DNA from: Clostridium sp. JN-9
Lineage (GTDB): Bacteria > Bacillota > Clostridia > Clostridiales > Clostridiaceae
NCBI RefSeq assembly: GCF_004103695.1
Contig: NZ_CP035280.1
Span: forward strand, 930,001 to 994,000
DNA: 64,000 nt
Direction of reading: 5' to 3'
In this document: positions 54,752 through 62,680 of the stretch, piece by piece
Position numbering within the stretch: position 1 is the first letter of the stretch
Layout of the letters: each line of letters starts with the position of its first letter
The notes under the pieces: generated by a model
Seen by the model: only the letters and a program-made list of their open reading frames with translations
The model's database searches: none
Told to the model about the DNA's origin: nothing
Translations under genes and position numbers: made by a program

Positions 54752-55909
54752 ATGGAAATCAAGGAGTTAAGAGAAGAGTTTATAAAACTTTATGGAATGG
54801 GAGAAATAAGGACATTTCATTCTCCTGGAAGAGTTAATCTTATTGGAGAGCATATAGATTACAATGGAGGATATGTTCTTCCCTGTGCGCTGGACTTCGG
54901 AACATATGGATGTGTGAGAGAAAGAAAGGACAGGAAGATAAATTTTGCATCTACAAACTTTCCATTAAAGGTGCAGATAGATGTTGACAATATAAAGTTC
55001 AGCAAAGAAGATGACTGGGCAAATTATCCTAAGGGCGTTATAGTGGAAATGATGAAAAAGGGCTATAGTATTTCAGGTATGGATATACTGGTAAGCGGAA
55101 ATATTCCTAATGGTGCAGGTCTTTCATCCTCTGCATCACTGGAAGTGCTCATGGCAGTGATTATTGATAATTTATTTAATGGAGGAAAATTAGACAGAGT
55201 TGAACTTGTACAGCTTTGCCAGAAGGCAGAAAACAATTTTGTAGGGGTAAACTGCGGAATAATGGATCAGTTTGCCATAGGAATGGGTAAGAAAAATAAG
55301 GCCATACTTCTGGACTGCAATACATTAAAATACAGTTATTGTAATGTGGATCTTAAGGATAATTGTATAGTTGTTTTAAATACTAATAAGAGAAGATCTT
55401 TAAATGAATCAAAATACAATGAAAGAAGAGCAGAATGTGAAGAGGCCCTTAAAATACTACAGACATGGAAAAAAATAAATGCATTGTGTGAATTAACTGT
55501 GGATGAATTTAACAATATGGAGCATTTAATTGAAAAAGAAAATGTAAGAAAAAGAGCAAAACACGCAGTATATGAAAATGAAAGAACAAAGGATGCATAT
55601 AGATATCTAAATGAAGGTGACATTGAGAAATTCGGGCAGCTTCTAACTAAGTCCCATGATTCACTTAGAGATTTATATGAAGTATCAGGAAAAGAACTTG
55701 ATACAATTGTCAGTGAGTCTTTAAAGGTTAAAGGATGCCTGGGAGCAAGAATGACAGGAGCAGGCTTTGGAGGATGTGCTCTGGCAATTGTTAAAAATAC
55801 AGAAGTAGATAATTTTATGAATATAGTACGAGAAAATTATAAAAATATAATAGGATATGAGCCAAGCTTTTATCTCAGCGGAATTGGTGAAGGTACTGGA
55901 GAAATATAA
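54752..55909 (+). CDS. galK: Galactokinase
   Basis: GalK phosphorylates galactose at C1. The 385-residue GHMP kinase shows the galactose signature SPGRVNLIGEHIDYNGGYVLP, the ATP-binding loop IPNGAGLSSSASLEV, the catalytic Asp region VNCGIMDQFAIGMG and the C-terminal GARMTGAGFGGCALAIV. GGGGGGAG precedes the ATG. Confidence 0.97.
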   Translation: MEIKELREEFIKLYGMGEIRTFHSPGRVNLIGEHIDYNGGYVLPCALDFGTYGCVRERKDRKINFASTNFPLKVQIDVDNIKFSKEDDWANYPKGVIVEMMKKGYSISGMDILVSGNIPNGAGLSSSASLEVLMAVIIDNLFNGGKLDRVELVQLCQKAENNFVGVNCGIMDQFAIGMGKKNKAILLDCNTLKYSYCNVDLKDNCIVVLNTNKRRSLNESKYNERRAECEEALKILQTWKKINALCELTVDEFNNMEHLIEKENVRKRAKHAVYENERTKDAYRYLNEGDIEKFGQLLTKSHDSLRDLYEVSGKELDTIVSESLKVKGCLGARMTGAGFGGCALAIVKNTEVDNFMNIVRENYKNIIGYEPSFYLSGIGEGTGEI

Positions 55910-55926
55910 AACTGAAGGTGATTAAA

Positions 55927-56856
55927 ATGATTTCAAAAGTAAAATTCAAACAAAGAGATGCTGTAAAAATTGAAAACAGCTCTCTAAAAGTTGTAATTAT
56001 TCCTGAATTAGGAGGGAAAATAGCTTCAATATTCAGAAAGGATAAGAACTTTGAACTTCTGTTTCAGAATAAGGAGGAGTTTTACAAAACTCCCGAAATA
56101 TATGCACCATTCGATGAATATGATGCTGCAGGTTTTGATGATGCCTTTCTAACCATAGATAAAAGCAGTGTAATGGCTGCAGGCAAAAATATAGAATATC
56201 CTGATCATGGTGAAATATGGAGTGCAAAATTTGACTATAAAATAAATGATGAAACAGTAATGCTTAAATATAACAGCAAGATTTTAGATTACAGCTATAA
56301 AAAAAATATACATTTACAGGGTGACAGAGTAATAGTTGAATATTCTATAGAAAACAGGGGTAAAGCTGAATTTCCATGCATCTTTGCAATGCACTGCTTA
56401 ATTAACTGTGAAAAAGATATGAAGCTTTTATTCCCTAAAGGAACTGATAAAGTGATAAATGTGCATAAAAGCAGATATTTAGGTGAAGTTTCAAAGGTGC
56501 ATAATTTTCCATTAACAAGTGACATCAATGGGAAACACATATATTTAGACACAATACTTGATTCCTCGGCAGCTAATGAAGAAAAGTATTATGTTCTAGG
56601 GGAAATCAAGCATGGAAAATGCGGTGCATATTATCCAGCTAAAGATGTAACTTATAATGTATATTTTGATAATCACAAGCTTCCATATTTGGGCTTCTGG
56701 GTAACTGAGGGTGGATTCAGAGGAGATTACAACTGTGCCATGGAGCCCACTAACGGATTTTATGACAGCATAGACACTGCCTCCAGGGAAAATAAAATTC
56801 AAATATTAAAGTCAGGGGAAACACTTAAGTTCAAAATAGAAATTGAGCTGAAATAA
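55927..56856 (+). CDS. Galactose mutarotase-like (aldose epimerase fold) protein
   Basis: This 309-residue protein has the beta-rich galactose mutarotase-like fold suggested by VVIIPELGGKIASIFRKDKNFELL and PDHGEIWSAKF, with a late LPYLGFWVTEGGFRGDYNCAMEPTNG. As fourth gene of the gal operon it probably interconverts alpha and beta galactose. It is not a classic GalM, and the catalytic His/Glu pair is not assigned. ATG 55927 follows AAGGTG; a GTG at 55918 overlaps the site. Confidence 0.75.
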   Translation: MISKVKFKQRDAVKIENSSLKVVIIPELGGKIASIFRKDKNFELLFQNKEEFYKTPEIYAPFDEYDAAGFDDAFLTIDKSSVMAAGKNIEYPDHGEIWSAKFDYKINDETVMLKYNSKILDYSYKKNIHLQGDRVIVEYSIENRGKAEFPCIFAMHCLINCEKDMKLLFPKGTDKVINVHKSRYLGEVSKVHNFPLTSDINGKHIYLDTILDSSAANEEKYYVLGEIKHGKCGAYYPAKDVTYNVYFDNHKLPYLGFWVTEGGFRGDYNCAMEPTNGFYDSIDTASRENKIQILKSGETLKFKIEIELK

Positions 56857-56921
56857 AATATTAACCATTTTTATTAATTTTCATAATATAAAATGTAATA
56901 GTATATTATGGAGGATAATAT

Positions 56922-58007
56922 ATGGTAAAACAAGGCAGCATTAAGGAAGTATTTCCTGGAAGTAATACTTACAAAGGATTTCACTCATTTTATGACTATA
57001 TAATCCCTAATGATGAAGCAAATAGAATATTTTGTATAAAGGGCGGCCCAGGTGTTGGCAAGAGCAGCTTTATGAAGGCAATAGCAAGGGAATTTCTAAG
57101 CATGGGCTGTGATATAGAACTGCATCACTGTTCTTCAGATAACAACTCTTTGGATGGTATAGTGATCAGACAGGCTAAGGTGGCAATTTTGGATGGAACA
57201 GCACCCCATGTGGTGGACCCTAAAAATCCTGGTGCTGTTGATGAGATACTGAATTTTGGAGAGTTCTGGAATGAAAAAGGCTTTAAGCTGGAAAGGCAGA
57301 ATATACTTTCCTTAAGCAAAGAAATAAAGGAAATGTTTAATAGTTCCTATCACTATCTTATGGGGGCAAAGGAGCTGCAGGATGATATAGAAACAGCTGC
57401 ATGGGAAGTTTCTGACAAAGCTGAGTTTGACAAATTGGTGTTAGATTTAAAAGATGAATTAACCGATCATGCAGCAGTCAAGTTCAGACATGGTAAAGAG
57501 AGGCATTTGTTTCACAGTGCCATAACACCAAATGGAATAGTGGATTATATAGAAACAATAATAACTGATGCATTTAAATGCTGCTTATTACAAGGAATTA
57601 ATACAAAAGGTGCAAGTGAAATGCTGAATATTCTGGCCAAAGAATATATGCTGAAGGGCTATGACGTGGAGATTTATCACCAGCCTCTCAATCCAGAAAG
57701 AATTCAGACAGTAGTAATTGAGGAGCTTGGCATAGCACTTACAACAGACAGCAGCATGAAAGGAAAATGCTATAAAACTATTAATTTAGATAAAGCCATA
57801 ATAGCTGATAAACTGCAGCCTAAGAAAAGTTTCATAAACAGGGATGAGGAAATGAAAGAAATGCTGCTTAATGAGGCTTTTAAAAGAATCAATACAGCTA
57901 AGATGAAGCATGATGACATGGAAAAGAGCTATATACCTCAAATGAATTTTGCAGCAGTTGATGAGCTGAGAAATAATATTATAGAAAGAATAAAAAGTTA
58001 TCTTTAA
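56922..58007 (+). CDS. P-loop ATPase, PRK06851-like
   Basis: This 361-residue protein has a Walker A motif in CIKGGPGVGKSSFMKAIARE (residues 34-53) followed by DIELHHCSSDNNSLDGIVI. It resembles the PRK06851 family of uncharacterised ATPases in clostridia and bacilli, where the second half repeats the fold; here the second half (VDYIETIITDAFKCCLLQGI on) has no clear P-loop. It follows the gal operon by 65 bp with its own GGAGG site and is closed by a terminator. Function unknown. Confidence 0.7.
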   Translation: MVKQGSIKEVFPGSNTYKGFHSFYDYIIPNDEANRIFCIKGGPGVGKSSFMKAIAREFLSMGCDIELHHCSSDNNSLDGIVIRQAKVAILDGTAPHVVDPKNPGAVDEILNFGEFWNEKGFKLERQNILSLSKEIKEMFNSSYHYLMGAKELQDDIETAAWEVSDKAEFDKLVLDLKDELTDHAAVKFRHGKERHLFHSAITPNGIVDYIETIITDAFKCCLLQGINTKGASEMLNILAKEYMLKGYDVEIYHQPLNPERIQTVVIEELGIALTTDSSMKGKCYKTINLDKAIIADKLQPKKSFINRDEEMKEMLLNEAFKRINTAKMKHDDMEKSYIPQMNFAAVDELRNNIIERIKSYL

Positions 58008-58009
58008 AA

Positions 58010-58048
58010 TAATGCAAGGACTGCATAAAATCTGCAGTTCTTTTTTAA
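58010..58048 (+). terminator. Terminator after the P-loop ATPase gene
   Basis: AAGGACTGCA pairs with TGCAGTTCTT (one G-T pair) around TAAAATC, followed by T. Confidence 0.85.
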
Positions 58049-58226
58049 TACAAAAAAATGTGACTACAAATGAAGGAAATTATGTATAATTATATAAACA
58101 AAGATAAATAATGTACTAGGAGTGATTTTTATTAAGGAAACTTTAAGATTTGTTATGACTTTTTATTAAGGTATTCTCTTTATAATTGTATTTGTAACAA
58201 GATTACCTGAGGGAGGTATAAACAAA

Positions 58227-59393
58227 ATGAAAGTATTAATTACTACAGATACATATTTACCCATGATTAATGGTGTTGTTACGTCAATATCAAATTTGTA
58301 TAAGCAGTTAAAAGAATTAGGTCATGATGTGAGAATAATAACTCTTTCACAGAAGGGATACGATTATGTAGACGGGGATGTATATTATTTGAAATCATTC
58401 AGACTTCATATATATCCTGATGCAAGGGTGAGAAGGCCCTTTAACAGTAAATTAATAAATGAAATTATTGAATGGTCACCTGATATTATTCACTCTCAAA
58501 CGGAATTTACAACTATGATTGATGCAAAGAGCATAGCAAGTAAGCTTAAGATTCCTCAAATACATACTTATCACACTATGTATGAGGATTATCTTCAGTA
58601 TTTTCTAAAAGGCAAGATTATAAATAGACCAAGAGCTGCTAAATTGATAAAGCTTCTGCTGAACAGTATGGACAGAGTTATTGCACCAACAGGAAAGGTA
58701 GGAGATGTACTGAAGGAATATGGAGTAGAAACTCAGGTTAGCATTGTACCTACAGGTATTGATTTAAGTAAATTCCAGAAACCATTTAGTGAACAGGAAA
58801 GAAATGATTTAAGAGAGAAATATGGATTTAATAAAGAAAATAAAGTTATAATGTATTTAGGGAGAATTGCAAAGGAAAAGAATATTGAAGAAATTATAGA
58901 TTTGTTTAAAACATCCTGCTGTGAAGATGACAACTACAGGTTTCTCATAGTGGGAGGAGGCCCATACCTTAATATACTTAAAGACAAGGTAAATAAGCTT
59001 AATATTGAAAATAAAGTGGCTTTTGCAGGTATGGTTTCACCTGATAAGGTTTATAAATACTATAAAACATCAGACATTTTTGTTACAGCTTCAACCAGCG
59101 AGTCCCAGGGATTAACCTATATTGAATCATTAGCCTGCGGATGTCCTGTGCTATGTAAGTATGATAAATGCATTGATGGAATTATAATAGATAATAAAAC
59201 TGGATTTACTTATGATAATGCTGAAGAATTTAATAATAAATTAAAATTAATTAATAAAGAATTACTGCATGAAATGAAGTATAACTGCCTTGAAAAATCA
59301 AATGAATATTCAAAGGAGACTTTTGGAAGAGAAGTAGAAAAAATATATACAGAACTAATATGCAGTAAAAAGTATGTTGAGATGGCAGTTTAA
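58227..59393 (+). CDS. GT4 family glycosyltransferase
   Basis: This 388-residue GT-B enzyme resembles diacylglycerol glucosyltransferases of Firmicutes. It starts KVLITTDTYLPMINGVVTSISNL, and has HSQTEFTTMIDAKSIA, VPTGIDLSKF, LGRIAKEKNIEEI and the E-x7-E motif in TSESQGLTYIESLACGCP. It probably makes a glycolipid at the inner membrane face. GGGAGG precedes the ATG. It is followed within 40 bp by a two-component system, suggesting envelope-linked control. Confidence 0.85.
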   Translation: MKVLITTDTYLPMINGVVTSISNLYKQLKELGHDVRIITLSQKGYDYVDGDVYYLKSFRLHIYPDARVRRPFNSKLINEIIEWSPDIIHSQTEFTTMIDAKSIASKLKIPQIHTYHTMYEDYLQYFLKGKIINRPRAAKLIKLLLNSMDRVIAPTGKVGDVLKEYGVETQVSIVPTGIDLSKFQKPFSEQERNDLREKYGFNKENKVIMYLGRIAKEKNIEEIIDLFKTSCCEDDNYRFLIVGGGPYLNILKDKVNKLNIENKVAFAGMVSPDKVYKYYKTSDIFVTASTSESQGLTYIESLACGCPVLCKYDKCIDGIIIDNKTGFTYDNAEEFNNKLKLINKELLHEMKYNCLEKSNEYSKETFGREVEKIYTELICSKKYVEMAV

Positions 59394-59432
59394 AACTATA
59401 AAATCGCGGGGGATAATAAAGGTGGGGATGTT

Positions 59433-60128
59433 ATGGATAAGGAAACCATTCTTGTGGTTGACGATGAAAAAGAAATCAGGGATTTAATAGAAATTTACTT
59501 AACAAATGAAGGCTATGCTGTTTTTAAGGCCGATAATGGTGCGGAGGCATTAAATTTATTAAATACAAAAAAAGTTGATTTAGTTATTTTAGATGTTATG
59601 ATGCCTGTAATGGATGGCATGGAAACCTGCATTAAAATAAGAGAAAAGAGGAATTTACCTATAATAATGCTATCTGCAAAAAGTGAAGATATGGATAAAA
59701 TAATGGGACTTACCACAGGTGCAGATGACTATGTGGCAAAGCCATTTAATCCTCTGGAGCTTATTGCAAGGGTAAAATCACAGCTTAGAAGATATAAAAA
59801 GCTAAATAATAATAATTTTAATGAAAGCGAGATAATTGAAATTGATGATCTGGTAATTAATGAAAATACACATAAAGTTACAGTGGATGATAAGGAAGTT
59901 AAACTTACCCCAAGGGAATTTGATATTCTGCTTCTTCTTTGCAAAAACAAAGGTGTGGTTTTTAATATTGAAAAAATATATGAAGCAGTGTGGAAGGAAG
60001 ATTATTTTGAAGCAGACAACACAGTTATGGTTCATATAAGAAAAATAAGAGAGAAGATTGAAAAAGACCCTAGAAAGCCTAAATATATAAAAACCATATG
60101 GGGAGTTGGATACAAAGTTGAAAATTAA
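59433..60128 (+). CDS. OmpR/PhoB family response regulator
   Basis: This 231-residue regulator has a receiver domain with phospho-acceptor D54 (LVILDVMMPVMDG) and Lys in DDYVAKPFNPLEL, and a C-terminal winged helix (LTPREFDILLLLCKNKGVVF; VHIRKIREKIEKDPR). It overlaps the histidine kinase gene that follows. GGTGGGG precedes the ATG. The upstream GT4 gene may be a target or simply co-transcribed. Confidence 0.93.
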   Translation: MDKETILVVDDEKEIRDLIEIYLTNEGYAVFKADNGAEALNLLNTKKVDLVILDVMMPVMDGMETCIKIREKRNLPIIMLSAKSEDMDKIMGLTTGADDYVAKPFNPLELIARVKSQLRRYKKLNNNNFNESEIIEIDDLVINENTHKVTVDDKEVKLTPREFDILLLLCKNKGVVFNIEKIYEAVWKEDYFEADNTVMVHIRKIREKIEKDPRKPKYIKTIWGVGYKVEN

Positions 60129-61635
60129 ATTAAAGCTTCAAAAGTTTATTAAAAAGATTTTTTCCCCATCAGTTAAGGTATATGAATTGTCAAAAAAGAA
60201 TGTTGATCACAGCATAAGGCTGCAGCTTGTACTTGTATTTGGATTATGTTTAATCATTTCAGTATTTTTTATGAAAATAGTGGGTAACTTTATGAACAAC
60301 AGCCCTAGAAATGCAAGAATTGATTACAGCGCAGGGATTAAGCATATATCTGATACTGCCTATGAAATCTCCAGCTTTTTTAAAGAACAAAAGGTAAGTA
60401 AAAATGACAGCAGTAAAATCAATACTGTGGTTAAGATACAAGACCAGGACAGCAGTATTAAGGTGCTTATTTGTGATTTAGAAGGCAATGTACTTTACCA
60501 CAGCAGTAATGCGGCAGAAAAAAAGATTGATGTATACAGCATTTTAAAAAATGTCATGGACAGGGATGATAAAGTTCATTATAAGAATGGTAAAGGTGTA
60601 ATTGTTTATGAGAACAAGGAGTATAACAGCCTGTATCCCATAAGCTTTACAGACGGTTACGGTTATGTAGTTGTAAAGGGAATTCCATATGGAACAGTAG
60701 TATATGATAAATATGATAATTCACTGCTGGCAGTGCTTTTTGCCTTTGCTGCTTTTATTATAAGCTTTTATTTTATAACCAGCAGAAAAATGCAGTATAT
60801 AGAAAGTGTTTCCTCAGGACTATATGAAATATCAAAGGGAAACCTGGATTATAGAATAAAAAAGGTTGGAAATGATGAAATTGCTTCTCTGGCAGACAAT
60901 ATTAATGACATGGCTGAAAAGCTTAAGAATAAAATTGATAAGGAAAGACAGATTGAAGAAACTAAAAATGATCTTATTACTAATGTATCCCATGATTTAA
61001 GGACCCCTCTCACATCAATAAAAGGATATTTAGGTCTTATAAAAGATAAAAAATATAAAGATGACACACAGCTGGAGGAGTTTGTAAATATTGCCTACAA
61101 TAAATCCGAAAAACTGCAGTCATTGATAAATGATCTCTTTGAATACACAAAGGTTCAAAGTAAAGGCGTTACTTTGAATAAAAAAGTAATAGACATTAAT
61201 GAACTATTGCAGCAGTTAACTGATGAACTGGTGCCTATTTGTGAAGAAAATAAAATAATCATAGAGAAAAACCTTCAGAAAGAAAAAATAAATGTAAATA
61301 TAGATGCTGATAAAATGGTAAGGGTATTTGAAAATTTACTTATAAATGCTATTAGATACAGCATAAAGCCAGGAGTAGTAAAGCTTTCTCTTTCCAGTGA
61401 AAAAGATTATGTTTTTATTAAGGTGGAAAATAAATGTAATGATGTATCTAAAGAAGATGTGGAGAGAATATTTGAAAGATTCTACAGAGCAGAAAAATCC
61501 AGATCAAGAGAAACAGGAGGCAGCGGACTTGGACTTGCTATTGCTAAAAGCATAGTGGAACTCCATGGAGGCACTATAAATGCGGTTTATAATAAACCAG
61601 ATATAATTTTTACAGTAAAACTAAATAAAAAGTAA
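60106..61635 (+). CDS. Sensor histidine kinase
   Basis: This protein of about 509 residues has two membrane helices (near 47-68 and 205-225), an extracytoplasmic sensor between them, a HAMP domain (YISVSSGLYEISKGNLDYRIKK-like), HisKA with H296 in LITNVSHDLRTPLTSIKGY and HATPase_c with NAIRYS, RIFERFYRAEKSRS and GGSGLGLAIAKSIVELHGG. It is the partner of the regulator before it. The start is TTG, either 60106 or 60118, both overlapping the regulator's end; the ribosome binding site does not decide. The signal is unknown. Confidence 0.9.
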   Translation: MDTKLKIKLKLQKFIKKIFSPSVKVYELSKKNVDHSIRLQLVLVFGLCLIISVFFMKIVGNFMNNSPRNARIDYSAGIKHISDTAYEISSFFKEQKVSKNDSSKINTVVKIQDQDSSIKVLICDLEGNVLYHSSNAAEKKIDVYSILKNVMDRDDKVHYKNGKGVIVYENKEYNSLYPISFTDGYGYVVVKGIPYGTVVYDKYDNSLLAVLFAFAAFIISFYFITSRKMQYIESVSSGLYEISKGNLDYRIKKVGNDEIASLADNINDMAEKLKNKIDKERQIEETKNDLITNVSHDLRTPLTSIKGYLGLIKDKKYKDDTQLEEFVNIAYNKSEKLQSLINDLFEYTKVQSKGVTLNKKVIDINELLQQLTDELVPICEENKIIIEKNLQKEKINVNIDADKMVRVFENLLINAIRYSIKPGVVKLSLSSEKDYVFIKVENKCNDVSKEDVERIFERFYRAEKSRSRETGGSGLGLAIAKSIVELHGGTINAVYNKPDIIFTVKLNKK

Positions 61636-61776
61636 CCTTTGTTACAGAATTTATTTAAAAGAATGATAATATATAAGTATGGTGGAACTTAAAAAATATT
61701 AAATGCAATGCTATAGCATATTTAACATTTCTTAAGGGAACACTTAAAATAAATAAAATTATAGGAGGAATTTCTT

Positions 61777-61965
61777 ATGAAGGCTTTTGTTGATAAAGAT
61801 ACCTGTATTGGATGTGGATTATGTCCTACCATAGAATCTGATGTGTTCAGCATGGATGATGATGGTAAGGCTGTAGCTATTCCCGAAGAACTAAAAGATG
61901 ACTTAATAAGTGGAGCAAAAGAAGCCGAAGAAAACTGCCCGGTTAATGCTATACATGTAGAATAA
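61777..61965 (+). CDS. Mono-cluster [4Fe-4S] ferredoxin
   Basis: This 62-residue ferredoxin has CIGCGLC near residue 11 and a fourth Cys in NCPVNAIHVE, which together bind one [4Fe-4S] cluster; the middle (SDVFSMDDDGKA) replaces the second cluster of the 2[4Fe-4S] clostridial type. It carries electrons in the cytoplasm. AGGAGG precedes the ATG and a terminator follows, so it is a single-gene unit. Confidence 0.93.
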   Translation: MKAFVDKDTCIGCGLCPTIESDVFSMDDDGKAVAIPEELKDDLISGAKEAEENCPVNAIHVE

Positions 61966-61971
61966 AATTAT

Positions 61972-62016
61972 GCAGACAGCAGATAAGTAAAGATTATTTA
62001 CATATCTGCTGTCTTG
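61972..62016 (+). terminator. Terminator after the ferredoxin gene
   Basis: AGACAGCAGATA pairs with TATCTGCTGTCT around a 16-base loop, followed by TTGTTATT. It also overlaps the 3' end of the small minus-strand frame. Confidence 0.8.
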
Positions 62017-62237
62017 TTATTATCTTCCTCATGGTCATCACAATTTTTTTCTAAAACACTTAAAGCAAAGGCAATGGCAAACACTCTTGGACTAATTTTA
62101 AATTCCACACAGATATTAGGACAGGAATCATCATCAGAAGATGTTTCAATGCCGATGTACGTGTTAACTCCACTAAATGACTGTTCTAAATCATCATTTT
62201 TATTATTCATATTTAACCATAAAATATTGATTCTCAT
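61998..62237 (-). CDS. Possible small acidic protein, unknown
   Basis: A minus-strand frame of 79 codons, or 70 if it starts at the internal Met (MNNKNDDLEQSF), encodes an acidic protein with GVNTYIGIETSSDDDSCPNICVEFKIS and a late CDDHEEDN. No ribosome binding site is clear for either start and the end overlaps the ferredoxin terminator. The mid-protein periodicity looks protein-like, but it may be a chance frame. I do not recognise a family. Confidence 0.4.
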   Translation of the reverse strand: MRINILWLNMNNKNDDLEQSFSGVNTYIGIETSSDDDSCPNICVEFKISPRVFAIAFALSVLEKNCDDHEEDNNKTADM

Positions 62238-62680
62238 ATATTATATGCTTTATATACAATTTTGACATAGAAATAAACCCCCATATATTTAATATGGAGG
62301 CTCATATTGCTTAAGTATGTTAATTAAGTTTTTTATTTTTAATATGTCGTTAGGAGGTATTAAATGGGGGAGTCCATTAAGCGTCAACCAAACAATATAT
62401 TAACATAATAAGCAAAATATTTTGGAATAATTACTATTTATTAAGGGGGTAATAAATAATAACTTCTTTCTATGTTTAAATAATATACCCATTCTTATTA
62501 CTTGTCAATAGTTATTATTAAATAATATGAAATATTTATATTTATATTATTTATATTATGAAATTATAAAATACAAGGATTTAATGAATTTTCGTAGAAT
62601 TATATATATAATATAAATAAAAACGTGGATAAGGGAAATAACTTAAAACTTCAGTAATGTTTCCCTAAAAGGTGGGCTAT
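62238..62680. other. Long AT-rich intergenic region before glgB
   Basis: This region holds no sizeable gene. It contains a 14-codon frame with a strong ribosome binding site (62364-62408), a hairpin TATTTATTA/TAATAAATA with an AGGGGG loop around 62430-62455, and a very AT-rich stretch (62500-62620) likely to hold the glgB promoter. Confidence 0.6.
62364..62408 (+). CDS. Possible 14-residue leader peptide
   Basis: ATG 62364 follows an ideal AGGAGG at good spacing, and the frame ends at TAA 62406-62408, giving MGESIKRQPNNILT. Such a short frame with such a strong site could be a regulatory leader peptide or chance. It lies about 270 bp upstream of glgB and just before a hairpin. Confidence 0.25.
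   Translation: MGESIKRQPNNILT

Noticed and set aside
58130-58226. Short frame after AGGAGTG in the gap before the GT4 gene
   Set aside because: The only start would be ATT and the frame stops after about 12 codons; no support for a gene.
62014-62265. Plus-strand frame of 83 codons overlapping the small minus-strand frame
   Set aside because: It begins inside the ferredoxin terminator, has no ribosome binding site and ends in a hydrophobic run typical of a chance antisense frame.
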